Shown here: piece by piece, positions 30,041 through 41,392 of the stretch
Position numbering within the stretch: the first letter of the stretch is position 1
Layout of the letters: the number at the start of each line of letters is the position of its first letter
Assembly: GCF_000004195.4 (NCBI RefSeq)
Contig: NC_030680.2
Span: forward strand, 140,677,545-140,741,544
Length of the DNA stretch: 64,000 bases
From: Xenopus tropicalis
Taxonomy: Eukaryota; Chordata; Amphibia; Anura; Pipidae
Direction of reading: 5' to 3'
Notes under the pieces: model-generated
The model's input: the letters and a program-made list of their open reading frames with translations, nothing else
Told to the model about the DNA's origin: nothing
Databases searched by the model: none
Translations under genes and position numbers: made by a program

Positions 30041-30933
30041 CATCTGATGGCAGAGGTGACGGGGCGGGGTAACTAGTTTCTCTGCATTCAGCACCCCAAG
30101 GTATGTACCCAATAGGGATTTGACCTAGAAGCCCAAATGGAAGGTCCAGCCATATTCCTCACATCCCTAACCTGCTATTGTACGCATCCAGCTCCCCTCA
30201 CAATATACACTGGCTCGTTTAAATCGTTTCCATCCTACAGGTTCTTACTTGAAGAGAGAGCATCACAACCATGCTGAACTCATTACTGCCGCCGTCACAC
30301 AAAACCGTGGATAAAATTTCAATAACTGCAGGCCACAGTTGAGTAAACAGTTGCACTGAAACTTAATTCCTGTTGACTTTTCCCTCATTCTTGGCCAGGG
30401 GCACATTCTCATTCCGTGGTGCAAAGACAACAAGGCTTACAGCTTTGATTAATGTAGGACAGTAGATGGGAATTAGTGCGTTGGCACAGGGGAAAAATGC
30501 ATGAAACAAAAACAAAACAACCAAAAAGAAAACTCAGTCCATATCGACATTTTCTGCATTTAGTGGAGAATTTCCCAGTTTCTCTGCAATGATGTGGGAT
30601 TATGATGTAATCCTCCATGATCCTTCTAATCATATCATTGGTCGTGCCTGACTTGATAACTGATTGTGCCGGCCACGCAATTCCACCGGCGGGCCTGAGC
30701 CTCTGCACTAGGAGGAGGCCAATAGGGCCATGGGAGGCCCACAGTACTGTTGGGCGAAGCTGCCTGCCTAAAGGGCAAGTAATGCTCTAGGGCCAGTAAA
30801 GCTAAGGGCCAATGTGGCCCCTCCAGACCAAGTCAGCAGAATTTTAGACCCTGTATGGGGCCCTCCTGGTGGGCTGCCCTGACTGGTATGTGGCTGAAAA
30901 TTGGGCACTGTCTGCATTTGTCAGTAGGTTTGG
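30041..30933. other. Intron block, mostly unique
   Basis: No array or gene. 30720-30890 contains GGGCCC-rich phrases like those in the hAT-like family cores (CCTCCTGGTGGGCTGCCCTG), possibly a decayed copy. Confidence 0.35.
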
Positions 30934-31414
30934 TCAGTGGCAAATCTAGATGTTATTGGGCACGACAGCAAATTTAATTTAGGGCCCCAAAACATTGGTA
31001 AATTGATCCATTCTACCAAGATATTTGCTCATTAATTAGTGCCTTACTGGGCCCCCCACGGCACTTATGGTTGCTGGGGCCGGTATTCAGAAATTTACCG
31101 GCAATGTACTTGTGCTAATATTCTGCCTCCAGCTGCCCCAATTCCACCCCACTCCCCCGCTATTCTGCCCCATCCCACCCCGTTACTTCTTCCACTGTGC
31201 AGCTCCCTACAGTATTCCAGACAGTTTAGCAGCTCTGCCCCCACCCCACATCATAACCCCCTCCACGACATAGCCCCGCCCATTTTCATCCACCCCCATC
31301 CCACCTCTACGTCATTGGCTTGTAGGGGGCCACAAAAGAGGTGCCAACCCTACCTACCAATACTCCTTGGCCCCCCTGCACCCGCGGATTCTAGTTCCTC
31401 TGTAGTTACACCCC
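30934..31414 (+). mobile_element. Probable MITE with TAGTTACACCCCTAG end
   Basis: CAGTGGCAAATCTAG at the left and TGTAGTTACACCCCTAG at the right, with GGTAAATTGATCCATTCTACC shared with 27386-27550. The core is C-rich (CCACCCCACTCCCC); a 145-codon frame through it is low-complexity and not a gene. Confidence 0.6.
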
Positions 31415-32211
31415 TAGATGTGGTCCTCACCCATGTAGGTCCCTTTATGGACCAATCATTGTCCCAGGCCAAATGATTAACTCATCCTAATTGGAAAGAT
31501 TAGCAGAAGGTCTGATCATTTAGTGAGCCCCCCAAGCAGCGGATCTGGGCAGGTATATACAGGCAGAATTGCGGCCAGCTATGGGGTACCTTCCCCGAGC
31601 CTAAACATTACATTATATAACAGGCAATATATATATTTTCTCTTTTAGGCAACATAAGCAAAAAAAAAAAAAAAGATAATCAAACCCGTTGCATTGTGAT
31701 TGGAGCCGCACTTTCCAAACATAATTTGAGTTTAAAAAAAAAATAGTTTTTTTTTTTTTTTTTAATTATTATTCCCATCGCCCACACATAAGCTGTTTGC
31801 AGTTCATCTAAACAGTTGACATGCTTGTATTTTACATGAGCTTGTTTTCCTACTGAATCAAAATAACAAATATTGTTTTAATCTTCTCTCCAGCGACTAA
31901 AGGGGATGTTTTCCTGCCAGTTCCTCCACAATTTTTTATTAAATGGATGAAATCGTTGCAAACAACTTTTCTACCTTAATTTTTATATATATATATATAT
32001 ATATATATCGGAAACATTAAGATCAGAATGTATAATTACTTTCTGTTTGCTTTTTCCCCCCTTTCTGGAAAGGTGTTACTGCCTCAGGCTGTGGTTTTAA
32101 CCTTCCCTGTAATGCCATTGTCTCTCAGACTGACCTCTATCCATAGCCCTTCTATTGTCTGTAATCACTTTAAAAAAAAGCCAGAAGGTCGAGTGATATA
32201 ACACTCCATGT
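31415..32211. other. Unique AT-rich intron, candidate conserved element
   Basis: 31770-31980 contains no repeat phrase and has words such as TAAACAGTTGACATGCTTG and AAATAACAAATATTG. Flanked by homopolymers (A14 near 31660, T16 near 31750) and (TA)n at 31984-32008. Confidence 0.35.
31984..32008. repeat. (TA)n microsatellite
   Basis: About 12 uninterrupted TA dinucleotides, not inside a recognised transposon. Confidence 0.95.
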
Positions 32212-32787
32212 ATTCCCCTGTACTAAGCACAATTCAGCAGGAACAGCCCCCTAAGTTTGCTCATAGCCTGTACAGAGAGATACCATAAAACTATGGCACA
32301 TAGGGATTCCCCTGTACTAAGCACAATTCAGCAGGAACAGCCCCCTAAGTTTGCTCATAGCCTGTACAGAGAGATACCATAAAACTATGGCACATAGGGA
32401 TTCCCCTGTACTAAGCACAATTCAGCAGGAACAGCCCCCTAAGTTTGCCCATAGCCTGTACAGAGAGATACCATAAAACTATGGCAACATAGGGATTCCC
32501 CTGTACTAAGCACAATTCAGCAGGAACAGCCCGCTAAGTTTGCTCATAGCCTGTACAGAGAGATACCATAAAACTATGGCACATAGGGATTCCCCTGTAC
32601 TAAGCACAATTCAGCAGGAACAGCCCCCTAAGTTTGCTCATAGCCTGTACAGAGAGATACCATAAAACTATGGCAGCATAGGGATTCCCCTGTACTAAGC
32701 ACAATTTAGCAGGAACAGCCCCCTAAGTTTGCTCATAGCCTGTACAGAGAGATACCATAAAACTATGGCACAGGGATTCCCCTTCTG
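32212..32787 (+). repeat. 94-bp satellite array, six copies (plus orientation)
   Basis: Units start ATTCCCCTGTACTAAGCACA at 32212, 32306, 32400, 32495, 32589 and 32684, with a short seventh start. Two end variants, GGCACATAGGG and GGCAGCATAGGG or GGCAACATAGGG, alternate. The reverse complement forms a second array at 54479-54868. Confidence 0.95.
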
Positions 32788-33655
32788 CTTACCCCTATCC
32801 ACCCCTGACAGAATGCAGAGCATCTATAGAGCTGTGGGAGTTGCATACAGGTGAGTGGCGGTACTGCAAGTGACAAAGCTGCCAATACCAATAAAACTAT
32901 TGGAATGAACGTTACACCTCTCCTTTCCAGGAGCCGGTCCCTGGGTGGCTGGGATAAGCGGGGATAGATAATTCCCCAACGTTATGCTGGGATGGTTAGG
33001 GAAATTGCTTTTCACTTCTTTCTTATTCTTGCCGTTCCCCCCGGCGGCACCGGTGCATTTGCACAGGGGAGAGCTGTTTGCTTAAAGGTCTGTTGCGCGG
33101 CGTTAGCCGGATAATGGTGTGTCGCCACTGAGAGGCATTCACAGACAGATTCCGCTCCAGATTTACTAATACAAACACACTGTGTAAATCAACCTTATCT
33201 CTGTTGCAAACCCCTTACATCTGAGCCTCCCTTCTGCCTCTCACATGGAGTAAACAAGTTAACCCTTGCAACAAGGGAGGCGCCATTATTACCACTTACA
33301 GGGGGGGTATCTGATCTCCCCCCACCCCAGAAGCCATCAGTGGGATATATCTGTGCCGATCGCTATCCTAGGAGCTGGGAGCCCATTGTCTCGCAGAGAG
33401 CCTGTCTCTTATTGACTGCCCCCAATGTATGGCTTTGCTAGTGTTTCACTAATGAGTCAGACAGTTGGCAGGAGAGTGCAGCGAGAGAGTGCAAGTGTGA
33501 GGCTGATTGATGACAGAGGCAGGGACCGGGCAGCACAGGAGGACATATGATCTCGGAAGCCGAGGAGAGAAACGTCCCTGGCGCCTATTTCTGCGCTCAG
33601 ATCTCAAATTGTTGTTTTGTCTTTTTGTAACCACTACTTAAAGTATACATTTCAG
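32788..33655. other. Unique intron block
   Basis: No transposon phrases. Balanced composition around 33040-33620. No convincing open frame. Confidence 0.4.
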
Positions 33656-33716
33656 TCTATGTATGTATGTATGAATGTGTGTGTATGTATGTATGAATGT
33701 ATATGTATGTGTATGG
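33656..33716 (+). repeat. (TATG)n microsatellite
   Basis: Imperfect TATG/TGTG repeats of about 60 bp. The overlapping open frames on both strands are by-products. Confidence 0.9.
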
Positions 33717-33810
33717 TCTTCCCTCTGCCTCTCCACCACCCAACCGCATCTTCCACCATCTTCTCCATATTTGCAGCACCTTAACATATGTGTCTATAGA
33801 CATATCTATA

Positions 33811-34089
33811 CAGTGTCGGACTGGGACCCCAGGGGCCACCAGAAAACCTTACACCCTAGGCCCACTCTTCAAACTATTTTTCCTCCTTTCCCCACCCAAC
33901 CTCTTTATTCTCCTAGTCACTCTTATTTACATGCTAGCATCTATTCTTCCATCTATTTCTCCTCTTCCTTCCCATTCAGAAATAGGGAATGGCCATGAAA
34001 CAGGCCAAATGGTCAGGAGCAGGAGGGCCCACTGACACCTGGGCCCCCCGGGAGTTTTCCTGGTATCCTGATGGGCCATTCCGACACTG
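33811..34089 (+). mobile_element. hAT-like MITE, CAGTGTCGGACTGG family, copy 2
   Basis: Ends CAGTGTCGGACTGGG and CATTCCGACACTG, flanked by a perfect TATCTATA at 33803-33810 and 34090-34097. The core is closely related to 1971-2243. Confidence 0.95.
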
Positions 34090-34176
34090 TATCTATACAG
34101 ATTTATTTGTTCTACCATGCTTGCTCATTTCTTACCCCTGACACCTTTTAAGTACAAGTATATAGGTGGAGACCAA

Positions 34177-34592
34177 CAGGCCCCGACTGGGATTCAAAAT
34201 AGTACACACAGGCCCAAAGCAGCCCAATAAATAGTGACTGTCTACACCAGGGATCCCCAACCTTTTATACCCCTGAGCCACATGGAAAAGGTGTTGGGGA
34301 GCAACACAAGCATGGAAAAAGTTCCTGAGGGTGCAAATAAGAGCTATAATTGGCTATTTGGTAGCCCCTATGTGGACTGGCAGCCTACAGAAGGCTCTGT
34401 TTGGATTTACAATGGTTTACATGCAACCAAAACTTGCCTCCAAGCAAGAAATTCAAAAATGAGCCCCTGCTTTAAGGCCCCTGGGAGCAACATCCAAGGG
34501 GTTGGGGAGCAACATGTTGGGGATCACTGGTCTATAGCACCTTACAGCAGCCCCTCTGGCATTTGCCTGAACCCACAGATTGCCAGCCAATT
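34177..34592 (-). mobile_element. hAT-like MITE, GGCAAATGCCAGAGGGGC family, copy 2 (split)
   Basis: Left part CAGGCCCCGACTGGG to AATAAATAGTGACTGTCTA; right part TAGCACCTTACAGCAGCCCC to CAGATTGCCAGCC. The intact relative 52741-52895 reads straight through GTGACTGTCTATGGCACC, where a second hAT-like element (34248-34529) sits here. The right terminus is decayed. Confidence 0.88.
34248..34529 (+). mobile_element. hAT-like MITE, GATCCCCAACC family (nested)
   Basis: Ends CAGGGATCCCCAACCTTT and TGTTGGGGATCACTG. Flanks GTCTACAC (34240-34247) and GTCTATAG (34530-34537) match at six of eight, and the target in the intact relative is GTCTATGG. It is complete, with the family hairpin GTTGGGGAGCAACA at both subterminal positions. 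Confidence 0.9.
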
Positions 34593-36120
34593 GTAAATGT
34601 GTAAGTGACTGACTAATGAGGAGGCCTCCAATAATCAGCAAGGATAGGGCCTGGATCTTCTTCTGGAAGACCTTATAGGTTTAGATAAATAGTAATAAAT
34701 TGCACCAGATGCACCAAGAAATTAAGCAGCTGAATGGTAAATATATTCTTTGAAATAAGTATAGAAACTCCACCATGGTGGTCAAGTACCATAAAAATCA
34801 GTCATGTGACCTTCATGATAATTGGATGTAGCTAAAATATATGACTTGGTATGAAACGTGGAACTCAGCATTGCTACCTGCACTCTTCTGCCTTCTGTTC
34901 GGCATGGTCAGTGTGTTACATTGGCATGCCCAGGCCTGGAGTTGTAGGAAGGCCACCATTGACTGAGCCTAGAATGGCTAGAATCTAGGGTTGGCATCTC
35001 CAATGTTGACTGGCCTGTCCTCAGTACTGCCATTGAGTGTAGGTTTGAGCTGAGTGTGAGTGCACCAGCCTAGGGATGCGCCACCATGTAATCAGGCCCT
35101 GGGCATGACTAGGCACAAACATGTCCACTCTGTGTCTGAGCCAAATTGTCTTATTGTTGATTACATATGGGTCTCCATAAGATGGACCTATTGGCCTGCA
35201 GGTTCTACAGCAGTTCCAAAGGCTGTATGAGTTCTCATACCGTACAGGTACCCCTAGAATTGCTTCCTACACAGTACAAGTATGGCGGCCTGGGGATCCC
35301 AATATTGATACTAATGTCATTTATTGAGTCAGTTGGACAAACCATGATGCACCGGGGTGCACTAGCGGGTGTGGAAGTAAAGGGGAGCCATAGCTGCTCG
35401 TTATAGTCTGGGCATGAATGAGTAGAGAAATACAGAGGGGCCATACTCTGGCCAATTGGATATTTTACGAGTCCACTGCTTTAAGTTGCTGGGCAAACGA
35501 GTTGCCAGAAGAAACCAGACAAGCATTTTGGAAAGCATTTTTGAAAGAGACACTTTAGTTTCCCACAATGCAGTCCATGTCCCGGGCCTGCCCAGCATCC
35601 CCTGCAAAGCCACAAACTGCATGGCCGCGAGTGCTGCTACAGAGCAGGCGTCTTTTGAAGTTCTCCCAGGTTTGGCTCCTAATTGCCACGCGCTGACAGA
35701 AGCGCAGAGAGATTGCAGGGAGTTTATTTTGCAGCACTGGCTGCCGACTCCCAGCGCCGTTCCCATAGCTGTTTTGCAATAGTGACAAGCGGTGCTGAGC
35801 AGGCAGAACTGGAATGTTTGTTTAACCTGAACCTATAGCCGATGGGATGGCTTCCAGTCTGGCATGATTATACTGGGAGCTGTGCAAGGTTACTGAGCAT
35901 GGCAAGGACTGGGAAGGCCGGGGGGGCTGATATTATGGGGGTACATTGCAGGGATCTCCATAGAGATTGGTATCTGCCCTTGCACTGGGAGAAAGAATAA
36001 GAGTAAATACTTTCTCTCTTCTCTTACCTGACAAGTTAATCACAGGCTTTTTGTATTGCTCATATGCTGAATACAGCGCAGTGTTGGTTGTTTTCATGTT
36101 TCATTTTGTATCATTGCATC
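34593..36120. other. Unique intron block
   Basis: Open frames at 35167-35788 overlap on both strands without a recognisable domain. 35440-35800 is GC-richer than its neighbours with no repeat phrase. No gene can be supported. Confidence 0.4.
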
Positions 36121-36649
36121 TTAAAGGAGAACTAAAACATAACAATGAATTAGTGAATACTGTACATTATGTTTTGGGGTTCTGTACCAGCCCAAGGCCC
36201 CCACAGCCCTTTAGCAGGGAAGATCTGCGTCCCAAAGATGCCCCCAGTAGCCCCCCATCTTCTTTTCTGCTGATTCCCCACAGATACTCTGTGCTGCTGT
36301 CACTTACCTGAGCTTAGGGACCCACTCACACTATACTGTATATATAGGATATAATGGTTACAATACAAGGCTGATAAGTAAATCATTTAGTATTAGTACA
36401 TGACAACTAAATTAGTGCAATTTACATCAGAATTTAGTAAAATAAAAAAACAGCTGCCCAGAGCCCATTGAGCATGTGCAGTGCCACTGACACTCCAGAA
36501 CCCAAGATGTGGAGCTCCAATGCACAGCTTTCAGCCTGAATCGTTACTGTTATAGAGATTCTAAAACTTTAGGCTGGTGCAGTAAGTTCAGTATATAAAA
36601 TACTGGATTTCAACCCTTTATTGGTTGGTTTGGTTTAGTTCCCCTTTAA
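36121..36649 (+). mobile_element. TTAA-flanked MITE, AAAGGAGAACTAAA subfamily, complete
   Basis: TTAA at 36121-36124 and 36646-36649. Ends TTAAAGGAGAACTAAA and TTTAGTTCCCCTTTAA are inverted repeats. It is the reference for the split inverted copy at 9440-10252. Confidence 0.92.
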
Positions 36650-37189
36650 AAAAAAAAAGGAACACTGGTGGGTCAATGGACTTAACAGACCTACTCTATT
36701 GCCAATCCTCCTTACTGAGCTTCACATCCTTTCCACAGTGTCCCTGCCAGTTGCCCCCCCCCCATACCCTGCTTAGTTTCACCACTGGGCGTATCAGAGC
36801 ACTGTGCTCACATTAGGGGCAAGATGGTTACAGCATTATTTCCAGGGGTTTCCCCAGGCCAATTAAGGAGAAATGTGATAACATTTATGGTTGCGCCAAG
36901 TGTGTAAGCTTTGTAAATTCTAAATTCTACCTGCTGATTGGTTGCTATGGGTTACTAGACCTCGTGCAAACACCATACCTCTTGTCACAGGACCAGTGAG
37001 GTCCAAATTTACTTCCGCTGAATCTTAATATTGCAAAAAAACAAAACATGCTTCTATATAGCCAAATTCTGGATCTGTTGCTGCTTACCCACAATTCTCT
37101 TGCTTCACAAGTGGGGGTAAGAATGAAGAACCCCTAACAAAATAATGTTTTTATTTGTAGAGGTGAAACCTTCTACTGATCAGAAATGC
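36650..37189. other. Intron block without recognisable features
   Basis: Starts with the A-run following the TTAA element. Unique-looking, no gene. Confidence 0.4.
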
Positions 37190-37370
37190 TGTGTACGGAT
37201 AGCTTAATGGCGCACTCTCTGGCTGGAATTGAACCTTGCAGTGAGGGTCTTAGGTTCGATTCCAGCCTGAGAGAGATCTATGGCTACTCCCCCTGCCTTG
37301 TGATCCACTCCAGCCCACGGCTCATATTTTTAAATGCACAAAACAGAATGAGAAGAAAAAAAAAACAAGT
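37190..37370 (+). repeat. tRNA-derived SINE-like element
   Basis: An A-box-like TAGCTTAATGG at 37200-37210 and a perfect B-box GGTTCGATTCC at 37253-37263 indicate RNA polymerase III promoter ancestry. A tRNA-unrelated stretch and an A-rich tail (37355-37367) follow. The A-to-B spacing exceeds that of a standard tRNA and no clover-leaf is evident, so I call a SINE, not a tRNA gene. Confidence 0.6.
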
Positions 37371-37828
37371 TGTGTGAATTGTTGTGCGGGCCCCACCCGC
37401 TTTACTAACAAGGGCCTAGGAAAACATATGGCAAGGTTATAAACTGCTGTCTCTGGTGCAGTCTCATTAGTCATGTGAGCTTATCTCATAGCGAGAGAGC
37501 CAGCGAGCCAGATAACGTCTTTGTTCCATATTGACACAACAGGGTAGGTCCCAGTTTGTTTGTTGGCCTCTGTGGGGAAATGTATGCGCAGCTCTTTTTC
37601 TCTGTAAAAATGACTAATTATTAAACGCGCTATTTACATAGCTGTTTTCCTCCGGGCCCCGGGGAGGGCAGCATTATGGCTGGTAATTAGAACATTTCCG
37701 AACACTCCTGAGAAAGATCAATATGTGTGTGAATGAAAGGGCTGCTTTTCATAGGGTGGAAAAGTTCAACAAGAAGCGTGGTTGTATTGTTTGTGTTTTG
37801 TTTACTCTGCTCCAAAGGGTGTTTTTTT
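37371..37828. other. Unique intron block, candidate conserved element
   Basis: 37480-37800 has no repeat phrase; words such as AAATGACTAATTATTAAACG and GGCTGGTAATTAGAAC suggest homeodomain-type sites. Inference only. Confidence 0.35.
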
Positions 37829-38093
37829 GGGGTTGGCACCCAGCCGGTATTTCACCAGCGTAGCCAGTAAGTAACCAGCCAAGGAGCCCAGCTTGTGTTT
37901 AAATAGCCCTGGGTTCTCCCCAATTCCCCTTAGATCAGAGCCATGCCCCCTTGGATCCACCCTTGGTCCGCCCACTTTCCACCCTATGATGATAACGCCC
38001 TGTCCCCATGACATCACCAACCAGGCTTTGTGACATCATCCCTCCTCTCCCCTGGTGGCCCTTATAAAAACCCCCGCAAATGTGGTAACCCTA
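37829..38093 (+). mobile_element. hAT-like MITE, GGGTTGCCA..GGTAACCCTA family
   Basis: GGGGTTGGCACCCAGCCGGT at the left and TGTGGTAACCCTA at the right are imperfect inverted repeats, with the family GATGTCAT/GCCCCGCCC-like core (CCATGACATCACC, TGTGACATCATCC). No exact flanking duplication. Confidence 0.7.
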
Positions 38094-38105
38094 CAAAGAG
38101 CCTAA

Positions 38106-38466
38106 AGGTGGCCATACACGGGCCGATTCTAGCTGCCGATATTGGTCCCTTAGACCCATTCGGCAGCTAATCGGCCCGTGTATGTGCACTACTGAGGGGC
38201 CTGCCCGACTGATATCTGGCCTGAAATCGATCAGGCTGGTTAAAAAATCTAGTCGGATCGGGGACCGCATTGGCTCATTGATGCGGTCCCTGGACCGACT
38301 TTCCTATACCCGTTGGGATAATTCAATCGTTTGGCCCCAGGGCCAGACGACCGAATTAGCCTGGATTCTCCCGATATCGCCCACCCGTAGGTGGGGGATA
38401 TCGGGAGAAGATCCACTCGCTTGACGACATCGCCAAACGAGCAGATCTAACGGTGTATGGGCACCT
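38106..38466 (-). mobile_element. PIF/Harbinger-like MITE, family H, copy 4
   Basis: It is inverted relative to copies 1-3. Ends AGGTGGCCATACACGGG and GGTGTATGGGCACCT, flanked by TAA at 38103-38105 and 38467-38469. The hairpin near the right end reads CTCGCTTGACGACATCGCC. Confidence 0.94.
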
Positions 38467-38600
38467 TAAGGCTAATGGCACCTCACTGGGCATTCTGTTT
38501 TGTTTTTAATATTTAAAGGAAGGCCGTCTCTCTCCATATGGGTCAGATACAGCTCTTCCTGTTAAATAACTTTATGAACAGTGATAGGAGGCCCTTTGCC

Positions 38601-38948
38601 TAGGGTTGCCACAGTTTTCTGCCACTAATACTAGCCTTTGGGTTTGGGGGGCGGGGTGTGATGTCATTTGGGGCGGGGCTATGATGTAAGGGGCAGGGAA
38701 ATGGCCAGCATGGGCGGGGGAAAGGGGAATGAGGCCAATAAATGGGCTGACCTGGCAGGGTTATAGGCGGAGCAGAGCTGGGCCCATCGTTATTAATGGC
38801 AGTGGAGAGGGTCAGGGAACTGAGAGATTTATAGGACGTTACAAATTTACCAGCAAGTACGGTGCCGGTAATCTGGTAATACTGATGCTGACCCTAGCTG
38901 GTAATTTACAGGATAGGCCGGTTATATACCAGCCAGGGGGCAACCCTA
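38601..38948 (+). mobile_element. hAT-like MITE, TAGGGTTGCCA family, copy with TSD
   Basis: Ends TAGGGTTGCCAC and GGGGGCAACCCTA. Flanks CCTTTGCC (38593-38600) and CCTTTGAC (38949-38956) match at 7 of 8. The core has the GGGGCGGGG / ATGATGTAAGG phrases typical of the family. Confidence 0.9.
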
Positions 38949-39656
38949 CCTTTGACCATTGTTTTTTTCCACAAGATGGCAGTCAGAACACCCCATGCAC
39001 CACAGTATGAAAAGTGAAAGTCACAGTATGAAAAGTGAAGTCACGGCTCCAAAGCAATGTCACGAGCCACAATCAATAACAGGGCACTGGTGCTTAAAGC
39101 ATAAATGGTACAGAATGAATGCTGGGAGTTGTAGTTCAGCAGCACCAAGAAGCCGCAGGTTGCAGGTCCCTGCCTGGGACAGCAGTTGCTGTTTGTTTGT
39201 GCAGTTGTGTAGCGGTGCCGAGGGATCAGTATGGCAGCTGAGCTCCCTATCAGCCCCTGTCTATCTGATGCTGCTCAGTTGAATCACTTGTTTACTTAAG
39301 TGCGATAACCACTGGACATGACCAAATATGGCCGCCTTCACTGTCCCGTATTGTTAGCGCCGGTAGTTTATTTTAATCCTGCAAGAATTTCGCCTTTTCC
39401 AGGCAGCTGCCAGGATTTATGTGGTAATGCAGCGTGCTGAGGGACCCTCGGAGTAATTGGTGGCTGCTACTTTTCCTTCCTTCGTATCAATCTATGGAGG
39501 GTCTTGATGGGGTGAACTTGATGGGTTGTTTGTTTTTCCCCCCCAACTAATTTACTGAGATACAAGTATCATTATGAATATACTTCCCAAGTTCTAATTG
39601 ATGTCTTTTATATTTACCCTACCCTCTTGCCCTCCAGTTGGCATAACTCTAAGCTG
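38949..39656. other. Intron block, mixed
   Basis: A direct repeat ATGAAAAGTGAA..TCAC lies at 39006-39045. Around 39500-39560 GGTGAACTTGATGGG is a relic of the GGTTGAACTTGATGGA repeat. No gene. Confidence 0.4.
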
Positions 39657-40190
39657 TAAAGCTGGCCATACAGGAGCTGAAAAAAGCTGCTGATTTTGCC
39701 CCCTCCAGACTGAGTGAGAAACTTATTGGCCAGTACCTGGGGCCCACCAATGGGCCTGCCCAACTGATATCTGGATACTAATCAGCCATATATTAATCAG
39801 ACAGGTTTGAATATCTCACCTGATGAGGAGCACATTGGTCCATTGATGTGATGCTTAAGGTCCCCATACATGGGCCGATTCTAGCTGTCGATATCGGTCC
39901 CTTATGGGCACTACCGACGGGCCTGCCCGACCAATATCTGGCCTGAAATCGGGTTAAAAAATCTAGTCGGATCGGACTGACTTTGCCTATACCCGTCGTT
40001 ATAATTCGATCGTTTGGCCCCAGGGTCAGATTCTCCCAATATCGCTCACCCGTAGGTGGCGACATCGCCAAGCGAGCGGATCTGAAGGTGTATGGGCACC
40101 TTTATCTGACAGTGACAGGTCTCGGTAGGTCCCATTGATCTGATCCTTGTCCCCAGATCCCTGATATGGGCCAGAGTGTAGATGGCCAAA
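39657..40190 (+). mobile_element. Old Harbinger-like element, split by a younger one
   Basis: The left end AAAGCTGGCCATACAGG with inner AACTGATATCTGGATAC continues to about 39857; after the inserted MITE, TCTGACAGTGACAGG .. GTAGATGGCC follows. The family assignment rests on short phrases and the right end is approximate. Confidence 0.5.
39858..40091 (-). mobile_element. PIF/Harbinger-like MITE, family H, copy 5 (nested, internally deleted)
   Basis: Ends AGGTCCCCATACATGGG and GGTGTATGGGCACCT, flanked by identical TTA (39855-39857 and 40092-40094). It is inverted, like copy 4, and about 125 bp shorter, lacking parts of both the middle and the hairpin at the right end. Confidence 0.93.
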
Positions 40191-40270
40191 CCCTCTTACC
40201 CAAAGCTCCAAATTTTGTTTAAACTTATATATTCTTTTGCACAACCCCATAGCTCTAAAACAGTGTAGTG

Positions 40271-40449
40271 CAGGGGTGCCCAGACTTTTCCCCGCGGCAA
40301 TCGACTTCTGACTCCTCCCTGCGTACGTACACATACCCAATAAATGCACAGAACCGCCGTACTTCCGTATTTGCCGGCTTTGACGCAGTCCACCAGAAAT
40401 CCACGGGGGATCGACTGGTGGACCACGATCAATGTTTTGGCCACCCCTG
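40271..40449 (+). mobile_element. hAT-like MITE, CAGGGGTGCCCAGAC family
   Basis: Ends CAGGGGTGCCCAGAC and TTTTGGCCACCCCTG, flanked by a perfect GTGTAGTG at 40263-40270 and 40450-40457. The TA in the middle of the target fits the nnnTAnnn rule. The core contains CCGGCTTTGACGCAG and no coding capacity. Confidence 0.95.
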
Positions 40450-41392
40450 GTGTAGTGTATGTTACAGCTGGAGGGGTGTAGGGTGCAGTATGGTGTCTGC
40501 TCCAGGCGCGGAGGAGTTAGTGCGGCACACATGGTTATAATGCGGTGACCACAGCACAGAAGCAGAATGAGATTTGGCCAGTGAAAGATCCCATCGTTAC
40601 TTGTCTTGGCCCTCTTGTCAGGAGCATCTCGCTCAGCGCCCAAGGCAATGGTTAAGCATTCAGTAACTTGAGGATTCCATAAATCAGCGTTATCTGTGTG
40701 TTTACAAAATAAGCATTGCCTCACTGCATATTTGGTTTATAGTGCAATCGGCACTCAGCCGTCTGGATTCACTAAACTGGCCCAGGGCTCACAATGGGCT
40801 GAGGCTGATGCTCCACAGGCTTTGTGAAACACAAGGCGAGCGCAGTATTTTAAAAGCAACTTGAAAGCAGAAGCCTTTGTGTTTGACAAGTATCAGTTTA
40901 TGAGTATTTTTGTGTAGGTGCAGGGAGCATGGAGACTGAAATGTTCAACTGGAACGTTCAACTTTCTCCAGGTGCCGGGAACAGCTGCCACTGACAGGCT
41001 CACAGGGTGCATGTGTATATGTTTAACCACGTCCAAGGGCCGTGATAATGTCTATGAGACCTTCTTTCTCTCATCCCGGCAATTAAGGCTCAGGCACGTA
41101 GGGGGTTTAGAGGCTGCATTCCAAATGGCAAGAACAAGGGATGCCCAAATGCCGCCTGTAGGTTTTATACATACAATTCTAACAAGAAAAAAGTGGCCAT
41201 CAACTGATATGCGCCATTCCTCGATTAAATCACAACTTGTAACTCTTTGGCCTGTTGTGTTGAATTCTATTGTGGGCAGTGATACCAGCAGATATTCTCA
41301 TCAAAACATATCTGGGCCCTTCAGACTTCTACAGCTGGCTAATCCGGCCATACACGCACAAGTTGATTCATATCATTTGCACCAAATCCACT
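40450..41392. other. Intron block, mostly unique
   Basis: A 186-codon plus-strand frame (40918-41478) runs from unique sequence into the next MITE and shows no domain. GGCCATACACGCACAAG at 41346 is a Harbinger-end-like phrase. Confidence 0.4.

Noticed and set aside
37197..37275. A functional tRNA gene
   Set aside because: The A- and B-boxes are present, but spacing is too long and no clover-leaf or acceptor stem pairing is evident; a SINE head is more likely.
40026..40724. 232-codon minus-strand open frame
   Set aside because: It crosses two transposons with exact TSDs (39858-40091 and 40271-40449) and has no domain; chance frame.
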